Shown here: positions 16,075-24,913 of the stretch, in pieces
Layout of the letters: each line of letters begins with the position of its first letter
How positions within the stretch are numbered: position 1 is the stretch's first letter
Assembly: GCA_040880065.1 (NCBI GenBank)
Contig: JBBDJE010000038.1
Span: 43,156-107,155, forward strand
DNA: 64,000 nucleotides
From: Abyssibius sp040880065
GTDB lineage: Bacteria > Pseudomonadota > Alphaproteobacteria > Rhodobacterales > Rhodobacteraceae
Direction of reading: 5' to 3'
Notes under the pieces: generated by a model
Seen by the model: only the letters and a program-made list of their open reading frames with translations
Told to the model about the DNA's origin: nothing
Databases searched by the model: none
Made by a program: the position numbers and the translations under genes

Positions 16075-18048
16075 TCAGCTTCGCCCGCGCAGTAAATCCG
16101 CCGGCAGGCTTTGCGCCCCAACCTCTCCCGTTAGCCTCGCCCGATACACAAACACCGCCTCCAGCACGCGCTGAACATAGTTGCGGGTTTCGTTAAAGGG
16201 GATGCTTTCGGCCCAGATGATCGGGTCGGCGCCGATGCGCGGGTCGCCATATTCGAGTATCCAGCGGTCTACCCGGCTTGGCCCGGCATTATAGGCCGCC
16301 GCCGCCAGCAGGTAGGAGCCGGAATAGCGCTCCAGCAGTTCCGCCAGATAGGCGCTGCCGATGCGGATGTTATAAGCCTGATCGTCGAGCAGGCCGGTGG
16401 CACTATAAGCCAGACCCAGCCCCTCGGCGACCTCGCGCGCCGTGTCGGGCATCACCTGCATCAGCCCGCGCGCGCCCACGCTGCTGATCGCGCGGCTGTA
16501 AAACTCGCTTTCCTGACGGATGATGGCCAGCGCAAGCTCGGCGGGCACGGGCAGGTCAACCTCATCCCAATAGGCCAGCGGATAGTAGGCCGACATGATC
16601 ACATCGCCATTGCGCGCCTGGTTCTTGGCGATGTTCAGCGCCGCATGCGGCAGGCCCATTTCCATGGCGAGTTGTGCGAGTTTTTCGGCATCTTCAGGGC
16701 TGAGCGTTTCGCTTTCATGCGCCATGAAACGGTGCGCCTGCAGCACATCGCCCGCAAAATACAGCAAGATGGCGGCGCGCACGGAATCATGGGTCAGAAA
16801 GCCCGCATCAAACCATTCTGTCGGGTTTTTGGGGCCGATCATTGCCGTATCGGGGGCCACCGCGCCCTGAACGGCGGCCAACTGGCCGTAAAAGCTGGTT
16901 TGGAACCGCGCAGCATTGCCAAATGCCGCCGCCGCCGCCACCTCGTTGCCTGCGGTGCGCTCTGCCACGCCAAGCCAGTAGCCCGCCCGCCCAAGACTGA
17001 TGGGCGAAGCGACCGCACCCTGAAAGCGGGTGAAATGGCGCACGGCATCAGTGGGGCGGTCCAGCCGTGTCAGAGCAATATAGCCCGACAGCCATTCCAG
17101 ATCGTCAAAATCGTCACTTCCGCTGACCAAATGGTGCTGCGATGCAATGCGGTAAGCCAGCGCCGCCTGCCCTTCGCGCAGCAAACGCCGCGCAAGGCTG
17201 CGCCGGGTGCTGGACCAAAATTCGGGGCGGCCAAGGCTGGCAGCCGAAGAGCTTGCACTGTCCAACAGCTCCAGCGCGCTGGCTTCAAAGCCCTTGCGCA
17301 TCCGCCAGTCGAACCGGTCACGCACCAGCCCGCCATCGGCCAACTGGGCAGGGCTGAGGGCTGCGATCAGCAGATCCACCCCGTTGGCATCGGTTTGCAA
17401 GGCAATCCGCACCTCGGCCAATTGGCGGCTGGAGGCGTCAACGCGGTTCAGATAACGGCCCGCTTCGGTGGTGGCACGCCGCCAGAGCAACCAGTCAAGC
17501 CGCATGGCATCTTCTGCTGTGGTGGTTTGTGGCCATGCAGTGCGCATCGCGGCCTCGTCACTGCTGCTCATCTCCATGCTGTGCCAGGCTTTCGCAATCA
17601 GCGCGGCCCCTTCAGCGGTGCGCCCGTCACGGCGGCGCGCATCGGCCAGACGCATGAAACCGGTTGCGGTTTGCGGGGCGATTACGGCGAAATAGGCTTC
17701 CAGTCGGGCAGGGGCCAGATCTTCGGGAATGTGCCGCTCGGACGCTTTGGACATCAGCGGCAAGCCCGGCCAGTCGGCATTTTCGGTTAAAAAGTGCTCG
17801 TATTCTGCGAAACTTCCCTGCCCAGCGCGCAGACGAATCCAGTCGATGATCTCAACGGCAATACCATCGGGATTTTCAGCGGCCAGCGTTGCGGCCTCGT
17901 CCCAGCGTCCGGCATTGGCAGCCGCCAGCGCAGGGGCAAATGCGGCGCCGTTTTCCTGAGGTGCTGCAGCCTGCGCCATGGCCCCCGCCAACGCAAATGC
18001 CAGTGCCGTCGCGCCAAACACCCCACCAAATGCCCATTGTCTCAACAT
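16075..18048 (-). CDS. Soluble lytic murein transglycosylase (SLT family)
   Basis: A 657-aa periplasmic enzyme that cleaves the MurNAc-GlcNAc bond of peptidoglycan. It has a signal peptide (MLRQWAFGGVFGATALAFALAGAMAQAAA), a long superhelical U-domain of TPR-like helices (residues ~35-460), and a C-terminal SLT catalytic domain. The domain shows the catalytic glutamate in IIRQESEFYSRAIS, GARGLMQVMP and AAAYNAGPSRVDRW. Two adjacent ATGs (18,051 and 18,048) share an AAGGTG ribosome site; I use the second, which has better spacing. Divergent from dapA with a 167-bp shared promoter region. Confidence 0.92.
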   Translation of the reverse strand: MLRQWAFGGVFGATALAFALAGAMAQAAAPQENGAAFAPALAAANAGRWDEAATLAAENPDGIAVEIIDWIRLRAGQGSFAEYEHFLTENADWPGLPLMSKASERHIPEDLAPARLEAYFAVIAPQTATGFMRLADARRRDGRTAEGAALIAKAWHSMEMSSSDEAAMRTAWPQTTTAEDAMRLDWLLWRRATTEAGRYLNRVDASSRQLAEVRIALQTDANGVDLLIAALSPAQLADGGLVRDRFDWRMRKGFEASALELLDSASSSAASLGRPEFWSSTRRSLARRLLREGQAALAYRIASQHHLVSGSDDFDDLEWLSGYIALTRLDRPTDAVRHFTRFQGAVASPISLGRAGYWLGVAERTAGNEVAAAAAFGNAARFQTSFYGQLAAVQGAVAPDTAMIGPKNPTEWFDAGFLTHDSVRAAILLYFAGDVLQAHRFMAHESETLSPEDAEKLAQLAMEMGLPHAALNIAKNQARNGDVIMSAYYPLAYWDEVDLPVPAELALAIIRQESEFYSRAISSVGARGLMQVMPDTAREVAEGLGLAYSATGLLDDQAYNIRIGSAYLAELLERYSGSYLLAAAAYNAGPSRVDRWILEYGDPRIGADPIIWAESIPFNETRNYVQRVLEAVFVYRARLTGEVGAQSLPADLLRGRS

Positions 18049-18215
18049 CATCACCTTGCCCGGCCTTTTTTGTTTGCTTTGGGCATGTGGTAACATGCCG
18101 AAGCGCGATTGTCGCGGCACCAGAGCTTGCCCGCCGCTCAAATTTCTGTATAGCGTTCGCCTTGGTCCATTTTCCGCCGATTTTACCGCCCGGCCCAACC
18201 TTGCGAGGCTTTCCG

Positions 18216-19091
18216 ATGTTCTCTGGCTCACTCACCGCGCTTGTCACCCCTTTTGCAAATGGCAAAGTGGACAAGGCCGCGCTGAAGGCGCTGGTCGATT
18301 GGCAGATCGCTGAAGGCAGCGACGGAATCGTCGCCGTTGGCACCACCGGCGAAACCCCCACGCTTAGCCATGAAGAGCACCGCGAAGTTGTAAAAATCAT
18401 TGTGGAAACCGCCGCCGGACGCGTAAAAGTGATTGCTGGCGCGGGGTCGAACAACACGGTTGAAGCGATCGAGCTGGCGCAGTTTGCCCAAAGCGTTGGT
18501 GCCGACGCGATTTTGGTTGTAACCCCGTATTACAACAAGCCCACCCAGCGCGGGCTGGTTGCGCATTTCACCGCCGTGCATGATGCCTGCACCCTGCCGA
18601 TCATCATTTACAACATCCCGGGACGCTCGGCTGTGGATATGACCCCGGCAACAATGGCCGAACTGGCCCGTCTGCCGCGCATTGTGGGTGTAAAAGACAG
18701 CACCGGCGATCTGGCGCGTGTATCGAGGCAACGTATGGCCTGCGGGCCGGAGTTCATCCAGCTTTCGGGCGAAGATGCCACGGCACTTGGCTTTAACGCC
18801 CAAGGCGGGGTTGGCTGCATATCGGTCACCGCAAACGCGGCCCCGCGCCTGTGCGCGGCGTTTCAGGCGGCAATGGCAGCGGGGGACTACAAAACCGCAC
18901 TTGAATTTCAAGACCGTTTGATGCCGCTGCATGAAGCCGTGTTTCGTGAACCGGGTGTCACAGGTGCCAAATATGCCCTGTCGCTGCTTGGTAAATGCAG
19001 CGACGAGGTGCGCCTGCCGCTCACAACCGCCCTGCCCGAAACCAAGGCTGAGCTTGAAGCCGCCATGCGCCATGCCGGGCTGATCAACTAA
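18216..19091 (+). CDS. dapA: 4-hydroxy-tetrahydrodipicolinate synthase
   Basis: A 291-aa DapA, the first committed enzyme of lysine and diaminopimelate synthesis (pyruvate + aspartate semialdehyde). It has VGTTGETPT (T44, T45), IIYNIPGR with Y132 and the substrate-binding R138, and the Schiff-base lysine in IVGVKDSTGD (K160). These distinguish it from the DapA-like gene at 13,903. The ATG has GAGG upstream and starts MFSGSLTALVTPF, the standard N-terminus. In Rhodobacterales dapA is commonly divergent from the lytic transglycosylase and upstream of smpB, as here. Confidence 0.95.
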   Translation: MFSGSLTALVTPFANGKVDKAALKALVDWQIAEGSDGIVAVGTTGETPTLSHEEHREVVKIIVETAAGRVKVIAGAGSNNTVEAIELAQFAQSVGADAILVVTPYYNKPTQRGLVAHFTAVHDACTLPIIIYNIPGRSAVDMTPATMAELARLPRIVGVKDSTGDLARVSRQRMACGPEFIQLSGEDATALGFNAQGGVGCISVTANAAPRLCAAFQAAMAAGDYKTALEFQDRLMPLHEAVFREPGVTGAKYALSLLGKCSDEVRLPLTTALPETKAELEAAMRHAGLIN

Positions 19092-19116
19092 ACACCACGC
19101 CGCGGCGGCATTATCG

Positions 19117-19161
19117 CACAAAAAAAGACCGGCAACTTCAGGATGGAAGGAGTTGCCGGCC
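19117..19161 (-). terminator. Terminator of the DUF1127-sRNA transcript
   Basis: Nine-bp perfect stem CCGGCAACT (19129-19137) / AGTTGCCGG (19151-19159) with a T7 run on the minus strand (A7 at 19120-19126). It also lies just 3' of the convergent dapA gene, but no T-run follows on that strand. Confidence 0.85.
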
Positions 19162-19302
19162 AAAAAAGAACGGGTTCTGGGAGGAACAAACCGTTTTCGT
19201 CATGGTATCGGGGTTACTCTGGGAGGAGCGAGGTCCGATACCCTCAATGCCGTGTGTTCGCCACGATCATCGGGTAAGTGATACAGTTGGTGCGATAGGC
19301 GA
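19117..19302 (-). ncRNA. Cuckoo/CcsR-type sRNA hairpins downstream of a DUF1127 gene
   Basis: Reading leftward from the DUF1127 stop there are three hairpins. Hairpin 1 (arms 19235-19242 and 19204-19211, GGTATCGG / CCGATACC) displays CTCCTCCC in its loop. Hairpin 2 (19169-19195, AACGG / CCGTT) displays TTCCTCCC and is followed by TTCTTTTTT. Hairpin 3 (19129-19159, CCGGCAACT / AGTTGCCGG) contains CTCCTTCC and ends in a seven-T run. Pyrimidine-rich anti-Shine-Dalgarno loops behind a DUF1127 gene are the signature of the CcsR ('cuckoo') RNAs that are co-transcribed with, and processed from, the ccaF1 mRNA in Rhodobacter sphaeroides. Boundaries are estimates. Confidence 0.75.
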
Positions 19303-19307
19303 TCTCC

Positions 19308-19556
19308 TTACTGGTTGCGCAAGATAAATTCCCGGGCGACGTTTCTGGCAGCGATGGCGGGGATTTCCGCGCGCGCAATGCCGTTATCAGCCAGTGACCG
19401 GTCTGAAAGGTTCGACAACGCATAAATCGTCGCGCGTAGCCGTGCCTTGCGATGCAATGCCGTTGGAATGCCGGAAACGGTTTGCAAAAGTTTGGCGGCA
19501 AAGGTGTTTGGCCCGCGTAAAACCCAACTGCTGTTATTGCTTTTCGCGATCTGCAT
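19308..19556 (-). CDS. DUF1127 small RNA-binding-type protein (CcaF1-like)
   Basis: An 82-aa basic protein. The C-terminal half carries the DUF1127 signature LSNLSDRSLADNGIARAEI and ends in a short helix. In Rhodobacter sphaeroides the DUF1127 protein CcaF1 binds RNA and promotes maturation of the CcsR sRNAs encoded directly downstream; the same gene-RNA order is present here. The ATG at 19,556 is chosen because AGAGGTG lies upstream. It is divergent from the LysR gene. A heat-shock/RpoH-type promoter is expected from the Rhodobacter model but I could not identify one with confidence. Confidence 0.8.
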   Translation of the reverse strand: MQIAKSNNSSWVLRGPNTFAAKLLQTVSGIPTALHRKARLRATIYALSNLSDRSLADNGIARAEIPAIAARNVAREFILRNQ

Positions 19557-19689
19557 GGCGCCACCTCTTTTTTGTTTGCTGCGCTGCAATATTTATGCTG
19601 CACTGCAGTAGTAGCGCGCCCGACGCCGCGATCAAACCCGTTGAATGCGCATAGGGGTGTTGCCAGACAGGAAAGGAAGCCAGTAAAAC

Positions 19690-20580
19690 ATGGACGTATC
19701 TTCGCAAATGCTAACCTTTGTGCGCGTTGTGGAGGCGGGCAGCATTTCTGCCGCATCTAGGTCAAGCGGGCAGACACCTTCGGCGCTCAGCAAGCAAATC
19801 AGCCATCTTGAAGACCATGTCGGCTATCGTTTGCTGCACCGCACCAAAGCGGGCATATCGCTCACTAGTGAGGGGCAGCCGTTTTATGAAAAGTGCCGCG
19901 CGGTTGCCGAAAAGGTCCAGGAGGCCGAAGAACTTGTTCTGACCTGCGGCGCGGCACCAAAGGGGCAGCTACGTGTCGCAACAAGCGTGGCCTTTGGTAA
20001 AGCGCAACTCATCCCCGCATTGCCGCAATTCCTTGACCTTTATCCGGATATCAAGGTCTCGCTCGAACTGACCGACCGGCCCGTAGACCTTGAAGCCGAG
20101 AAATTCGACGTCGCCATCAGCTATGCCGAACAGCTGACCCACCCCAACGTCATGACCCGCACAATCATGAAGAACGCGCGGATCATCTGCGCCGCACCCG
20201 GCTTTATTGCCAGATATGGCGCGCCGAAATCATTTGACGAACTTGAGAACTTCAACTGCCTGCGCACTTCAAACGGTATTGGTCGCAACGCGTGGCGGGC
20301 CGAGTTTGAGGGTGTTACCCATAATGTAAACGCCACCGGAAATTTCGAGGGGAATAGCGGCAATGCCGTCTATATGGCCGCACTTGCTGGTTTGGGAATC
20401 GCACGGCTCTCAACCTATCTGGTGGCCGACAAAATCGCATCGGGCGAGCTGGTCAGGCTGTTCCCGTGGTACGTTCAACAACATGCCGATGTTGCGGTCA
20501 ATTTTACGGCCAAACGCAATCTGGCACCAAAAATCCGCGCTTTCATCGACTATCTGGCAGCCCGGTTCCGGCAGAAGTAG
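19690..20580 (+). CDS. LysR-family transcriptional regulator
   Basis: A 296-aa LysR regulator. The N-terminal winged helix-turn-helix (residues 1-65) contains MLTFVRVVEAGSISAASRSSGQTPSALSKQISHLEDHVGYRLLHR. The rest is a periplasmic-binding-like effector domain (about 90-295). AAGGAAG lies upstream of the ATG. It is divergent from the DUF1127 gene across 133 bp, so it may regulate that gene or itself. The effector cannot be told from the sequence. Confidence 0.92.
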   Translation: MDVSSQMLTFVRVVEAGSISAASRSSGQTPSALSKQISHLEDHVGYRLLHRTKAGISLTSEGQPFYEKCRAVAEKVQEAEELVLTCGAAPKGQLRVATSVAFGKAQLIPALPQFLDLYPDIKVSLELTDRPVDLEAEKFDVAISYAEQLTHPNVMTRTIMKNARIICAAPGFIARYGAPKSFDELENFNCLRTSNGIGRNAWRAEFEGVTHNVNATGNFEGNSGNAVYMAALAGLGIARLSTYLVADKIASGELVRLFPWYVQQHADVAVNFTAKRNLAPKIRAFIDYLAARFRQK

Positions 20581-20785
20581 CGCCCGGAACCTGTTCAGAT
20601 CAACCGGGCCACCGCTATCATCTAGGCGATGATCAGGCGCATTCACATGGTGCTGCACAGCATCAGGCAATTCATCCAGACGCTTGGAAAACGCGCGCAC
20701 GAGGTTGCCAAACTGCCCGCTTAGGCCATCGGGCGCGGCGCTACCACTGGACTTTGGCAGCGCGCACCATTACATCCGCGCCAGT

Positions 20786-21262
20786 ATGGCAGGCAAAAAA
20801 TCAGATCCGAACAACAAGGTCGTCGCCGAGAACCGGCGCGCACGGTATAACTATGCCGTGGAAGATACGCTGGAATGCGGCATCATGCTCGAAGGCTCGG
20901 AGGTGAAAAGCCTGCGCATTGGCGGGGTGAATATCGCCGAAAGCTATGCCAGCGTGGAAGATGGCGCGCTTTACCTGATCAACGCGCATATCCCCAGCAT
21001 CGACCATGGCCGCACCTTTGGACACGAGGAACGCCGCAAGCGCAAGCTTCTGGTGCACAAGCGCGAATATGTGAAATTCGCCAATGCCATAGGCCGCGAA
21101 GGCATGACCCTTGTGCCGCTAAAAATGTACTTCAACGACAAGGGCCGTGCAAAGCTGCTGATCGGCGTGGCCAAGGGCAAAAAACTGGCCGACAAGCGCG
21201 ACACCGAGAAAAAGCGCGACTGGAAGCGTGAACAGGGCCGCATTCTACGCGACCGTGGCTAG
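20786..21262 (+). CDS. smpB: SsrA-binding protein
   Basis: A 158-aa SmpB, which delivers tmRNA to stalled ribosomes for trans-translation. The beta-barrel signature is clear: VVAENRRARYNYAVEDTLECGIMLEGSEVKSLR, then GEARYSYV-like NIAESYASVEDGALYLINAHI, HEERRKRKLLVHK and the basic C-terminal tail KRDTEKKRDWKREQGR. The ATG is chosen by alignment with the family; no strong ribosome site is visible. The tmRNA gene itself is not in this window. The 205-bp gap before it (20,581-20,785) shows no gene I can support. Confidence 0.96.
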   Translation: MAGKKSDPNNKVVAENRRARYNYAVEDTLECGIMLEGSEVKSLRIGGVNIAESYASVEDGALYLINAHIPSIDHGRTFGHEERRKRKLLVHKREYVKFANAIGREGMTLVPLKMYFNDKGRAKLLIGVAKGKKLADKRDTEKKRDWKREQGRILRDRG

Positions 21263-21440
21263 GGTGTTGGCAAAATCATCCGTAAGCCCTTCGCGCGGCG
21301 CCATAAACTTGGTCAGGTTGACGTTTACCCGCTTGTCGAATAACCCAGTGTCAGCGCTGCCCTTTGGGGGGCTTGAACGCGCAGGCCGGTGCCGCGATGG
21401 GGCGGTTTGACGCTGCTTTTACAGCGGTTCTGGCAGAGGG

Positions 21441-22133
21441 ATGCTGATGCGCACTGGCCCCGATAGCTCACCGACAAAACCTGCCTTGGCTTGCGCCTGC
21501 CCGGTCTGCACCGCCCCCGCGACGCATTTTCTGCAAGCAGAAGCGCGCGACTATTTCCGCTGTGCCATTTGTCAGGCCCGCTTTCTCCATCCGGCTCAGT
21601 ATCCGTCGCGCGACAGCGAGCATGCGACATATCTGCTTCATGAAAACGACCCAAACGATCCGCGTTATCGCCGGTTTCTATCCAAGCTGGCCGAACCATT
21701 GCTGGCACGGCTTCCAACCCCATCAGAAGGGCTGGATTACGGGTGCGGCCCCGGGCCTGCACTGGCCCAGATGCTGCGCGAGGCGGGGCACGGCATGTCA
21801 CTTTATGACCCGTTTTTCGCGCCTGATACGGCACCGTTAGGCCGGTGCTACGATTTTGTCACCTGCACCGAGGTCGCCGAGCATTTTCATCATCCCGCAA
21901 GGGAATTTGCCCGTTTGCGCGGTTTGATACGCCCCGGCGGCTGGCTGGCCATCATGACCTGCTTTCAAACGCAAGATGAAGAATTTGCAAACTGGCATTA
22001 CCGCCGAGACCCCACGCATGTGGTGTTCTATCGGGCAGAAACATTCCGCTATCTTGCGCAGCGCTGGGGCTGGGGCTGCGAACTGCCGGTGAAAGATGTG
22101 GTGCTGATGCAACGCCCACAGGGGCAGCCATGA
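21441..22133 (+). CDS. SAM-dependent methyltransferase with N-terminal zinc ribbon
   Basis: A 230-aa class I methyltransferase. Two CxxC knuckles (CPVC at about residue 20 and CAIC about 20 residues later) suggest a small zinc ribbon. The Rossmann part has GLDYGCGPGPALAQML (SAM-binding motif I), CTEVAEHFHHP and LIRPGGWLAIMT. AGAGGG lies just upstream; an ATG six bases further in is an equal choice. Its stop overlaps the start of the Hen1-like gene (ATGA), so they are expressed together. The substrate is unknown; coupling to an RNA-type methyltransferase suggests an RNA-related target, which is inference. Confidence 0.75.
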   Translation: MLMRTGPDSSPTKPALACACPVCTAPATHFLQAEARDYFRCAICQARFLHPAQYPSRDSEHATYLLHENDPNDPRYRRFLSKLAEPLLARLPTPSEGLDYGCGPGPALAQMLREAGHGMSLYDPFFAPDTAPLGRCYDFVTCTEVAEHFHHPAREFARLRGLIRPGGWLAIMTCFQTQDEEFANWHYRRDPTHVVFYRAETFRYLAQRWGWGCELPVKDVVLMQRPQGQP

Positions 22134-22753
22134 CCACATGGCTGCATGAGGAACGGCTCGCAGCAGTGGCCGATGCGGTGCGCAAAAGCGGTGCGATGCG
22201 CGTGCTCGACCTTGGCTGTGGCGATGGCGATATGTTCGTGCGGCTTGCGGCTGAACCCGTGTTGACAGAGCTGGTCGGGCTCGACATTTGCCGCGCTTCG
22301 CTTGAGCGTTTGCGCGGCAGGCTGGCACGGTGCAGCACCGTGATACCCCGCATCGACCTGCGGCAAGCCTCCATGACCGATTTTGCCCCCGATCTGGCGG
22401 GGTTTGATTGCGCGATTCTCGTGGAGACGATCGAGCATATCGACCCTGACCAACTGTCAAAGCTCGAACATAACCTTTTTCACAAATTGCGCCCGCAAAC
22501 CGTCGTCATCACAACGCCGAATTCTGAATTCAACGTGCTGCTTCAGGTTCCGCAACACCGGATGCGCCACCCCGATCACCGCTTTGAGTGGAACCGCACA
22601 CAATTCCGGCGCTGGTGCACACGTGCGGCCAAGGCCGCGGGCTATAGCGTGCAGATCAATGATATCGCCGGCCATCATCCCGATTTTGGCGGCGCAAGCC
22701 AGATGGCCGTTTTTGACATTACCCATTCAAATGCTGCGATGGACGAGGCATGA
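22130..22753 (+). CDS. Hen1-like small-RNA 3'-terminal 2'-O-methyltransferase domain
   Basis: A 207-aa methyltransferase. VLDLGCGDGDMFVRL is the SAM-binding motif. The diagnostic Hen1 pattern follows: VETIEH (E99, E102, H103) and, 47 residues on, PDHRFEW (H150), the four metal ligands used by Hen1 to hold Mn2+ at the RNA 3'-terminal ribose, plus TTPNSEFNV and SQMAVF typical of the family. Bacterial Hen1 usually has an extra N-terminal domain and lies beside the RNA repair enzyme Pnkp; both are absent here. It overlaps the upstream methyltransferase by four bases. Confidence 0.75.
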   Translation: MTTWLHEERLAAVADAVRKSGAMRVLDLGCGDGDMFVRLAAEPVLTELVGLDICRASLERLRGRLARCSTVIPRIDLRQASMTDFAPDLAGFDCAILVETIEHIDPDQLSKLEHNLFHKLRPQTVVITTPNSEFNVLLQVPQHRMRHPDHRFEWNRTQFRRWCTRAAKAAGYSVQINDIAGHHPDFGGASQMAVFDITHSNAAMDEA

Positions 22754-22787
22754 AACACCTATCACGCAGGAAGACAGGTTGACCACG

Positions 22788-24863
22788 ATGACTGACAAAG
22801 ACCACGAAGCCCGACGGCTGAGCGCATGCCTTGGCCGGGTTGACGCCAACCTTGGCACAATCGGCAACCGGTGCTCGGAGTATCAGCGCGACATTCAGGC
22901 AGCCCACGACCACATGTGGGAAGCGCGCCGCGACATGGACCATCTCGACAAGGCCGCAATGCGCCAGTCCATCGACCAGATGATGCGCTCATCGGATGTG
23001 CTGCGCGCACAGGCCATCAAGCTGGAAAAGCTGCGCAAATCGCCCTATTTCGGCCGCTTCGATTTCCGCCGCACCGACCGCAACGAAACGGCGCAATATT
23101 ACATCGGCATCCATGATTTTCGCGACGAGGACACGCAAGAGGCTTGGGTCTACGACTGGCGCGCGCCCGTGTCTGCCCTGTTTTACGATTTCGAGACGGG
23201 GCCAGCGCACTATGTTGCGCCATCAGGCACCATCCCCGGCGATCTGACGCTGAAACGCCAGTTCCGTATCCGCGACAGCGCGATGGATTTCATGCTGGAT
23301 GTCAGCGTGAACATCGTCGATGACGTGCTGCAGGATACGCTGGCGCAGGCCAGCGACGACGGCATGAGAAACATCGTCGCCACCATCCAGCGCGACCAGA
23401 ACGCCATTATTCGCGACGCTGAGGCACAAACGCTGATCATTCAAGGGGTGGCCGGTTCGGGCAAGACCTCGATCGCGCTGCACCGCATCGCCTTTCTGCT
23501 CTACCGGTTCAAGGACACGCTGACCTCGGACGATATCCTGATCATTTCGCCCAATCGTGTATTTGCCGATTACATCGGCAATGTGTTGCCGGAACTGGGC
23601 GAGGAAACAGTGCCCGAGATCGGGATGGAAACGCTCGCGGCGCAGCTTCTTGGTGACAAGATCCGCTTTCAGAGCTTCTTTGAGCAGACAGCACTTTTGT
23701 TGGAAACCGATGATGAGGGCATGAAGGACCGTATTCGCGCCAAGGCGGCCCCTGAATTCCTGCGCCAGATCGAGTCCTATGCCCTGCATCTGGAAAAGAC
23801 ATCCATTCAGCCGACAGATATCGTGATCCGCAAACGCCCGTTGCCGGGTTTCGTGTTCGAGACAACATGGCGGCGGATGAAACAGCTGGACATGGCGGAG
23901 CGGATTGTGGCGTGCGCAAATTCCGTGATCGAGCAGTTTGAAGGGCAATACAGAATAGAGCTGAGCAAGCAAGAGCGCGCGATCATCCGCAAGGCTGCGC
24001 GCGACATGGTAAACCGCACAACGCTGCGCAAAGCCTATAAGGAACTCTTTGACTGGATCGACCGGCAAGCGCTTTTCAAACCCAAAGCGGGCAAGCTGGA
24101 ATATGCCGATGTCTTTCCGCTTATCTATCTCAAGCTGCTGACCGAGGGGGTCGAGAACCCCTATGCGGGTGTAAAGCACCTGCTGGTCGATGAGATGCAG
24201 GATTACACGCCGGTGCAATACACCGTGCTGGCAAAGCTGTTCAAATGCCGCAAGACAATCCTTGGCGACGCCACACAATCGGTAAACCCTTACAGCGCCT
24301 CGACGCCCGAGCGAATTGAAAGCGTTCTGAGCGGCGCATTCCGCGTGACACTGAACAAGAGCTACCGTTCAACATGGGAAATCATGCAATTCGCACTAAG
24401 AATTTCGCCCAATCCGGACCTTGTCGCAATGGAGCGGCACGGGCCGGAGCCGGACCTGACAATCGTCAAAACGCAGATGGAAGCCGAGGCGCGCATACTT
24501 GACGCTATCGCGGTGTTCCGCGGCTCGGGGCATACCAGCCTTGCGGTGCTGGCCAAAACGCAACCTCAGGCCAGACGCCTGCACAAGGCGCTTTGCGACG
24601 CGGGCGTTGAGGCGCGGCTGCTAAAAGAGGGCAGCACCGGCTTTTCGACGGGCATCGTCATCTGCACGCCGCACCTCGCCAAGGGGCTGGAGTTTGATCA
24701 GGTCATCATCCCCGATGCGAGTGCCACAGTCTTTACCACCGAGATGGACCGCAACCTGCTCTATGTCGCCTGCACCCGCGCCATGCACCGCCTCAGTTTG
24801 ATATCGGTCGGGGAAGCAACCGGTTTCCTGAAAGGAAAGCAGCAGCCGTCAACTGCGTTGTGA
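22788..24863 (+). CDS. HelD/UvrD-like superfamily 1 helicase
   Basis: A 691-aa SF1 ATPase of the HelD type. An N-terminal coiled coil (about 1-95) is followed by the conserved YIGIHDFRDEDTQEAWVYDWRAPVSALFYDF segment, Walker A GVAGSGKTSIALHR, Walker B LLVDEMQDYTPVQY, then QSVNPY, LNKSYRST and the C-terminal LAKGLEFDQVIIPDA and LYVACTRAMH helicase motifs. HelD proteins remove or recycle stalled RNA polymerase. The start is the ATG with AGG 9 bases upstream; a TTG 9 bases earlier with AGGAAG is possible. It is 34 bp behind the Hen1-like gene, so RNA-related genes cluster here. Confidence 0.88.
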   Translation: MTDKDHEARRLSACLGRVDANLGTIGNRCSEYQRDIQAAHDHMWEARRDMDHLDKAAMRQSIDQMMRSSDVLRAQAIKLEKLRKSPYFGRFDFRRTDRNETAQYYIGIHDFRDEDTQEAWVYDWRAPVSALFYDFETGPAHYVAPSGTIPGDLTLKRQFRIRDSAMDFMLDVSVNIVDDVLQDTLAQASDDGMRNIVATIQRDQNAIIRDAEAQTLIIQGVAGSGKTSIALHRIAFLLYRFKDTLTSDDILIISPNRVFADYIGNVLPELGEETVPEIGMETLAAQLLGDKIRFQSFFEQTALLLETDDEGMKDRIRAKAAPEFLRQIESYALHLEKTSIQPTDIVIRKRPLPGFVFETTWRRMKQLDMAERIVACANSVIEQFEGQYRIELSKQERAIIRKAARDMVNRTTLRKAYKELFDWIDRQALFKPKAGKLEYADVFPLIYLKLLTEGVENPYAGVKHLLVDEMQDYTPVQYTVLAKLFKCRKTILGDATQSVNPYSASTPERIESVLSGAFRVTLNKSYRSTWEIMQFALRISPNPDLVAMERHGPEPDLTIVKTQMEAEARILDAIAVFRGSGHTSLAVLAKTQPQARRLHKALCDAGVEARLLKEGSTGFSTGIVICTPHLAKGLEFDQVIIPDASATVFTTEMDRNLLYVACTRAMHRLSLISVGEATGFLKGKQQPSTAL

Positions 24864-24913
24864 AAGCAGGGTTTACACGGGGTGCTGCAAATCGCACCCG
24901 AGGGTTTGCTGCC

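Noticed and set aside
20581..20785. Small gene between the LysR gene and smpB
   Set aside because: Frames here are short, without ribosome site or recognisable sequence.
22383..22787. Upstream extension of the HelD-like helicase frame
   Set aside because: These codons overlap the Hen1-like gene in another frame and do not resemble the helicase N-terminus; the ATG at 22,788 has a ribosome site.
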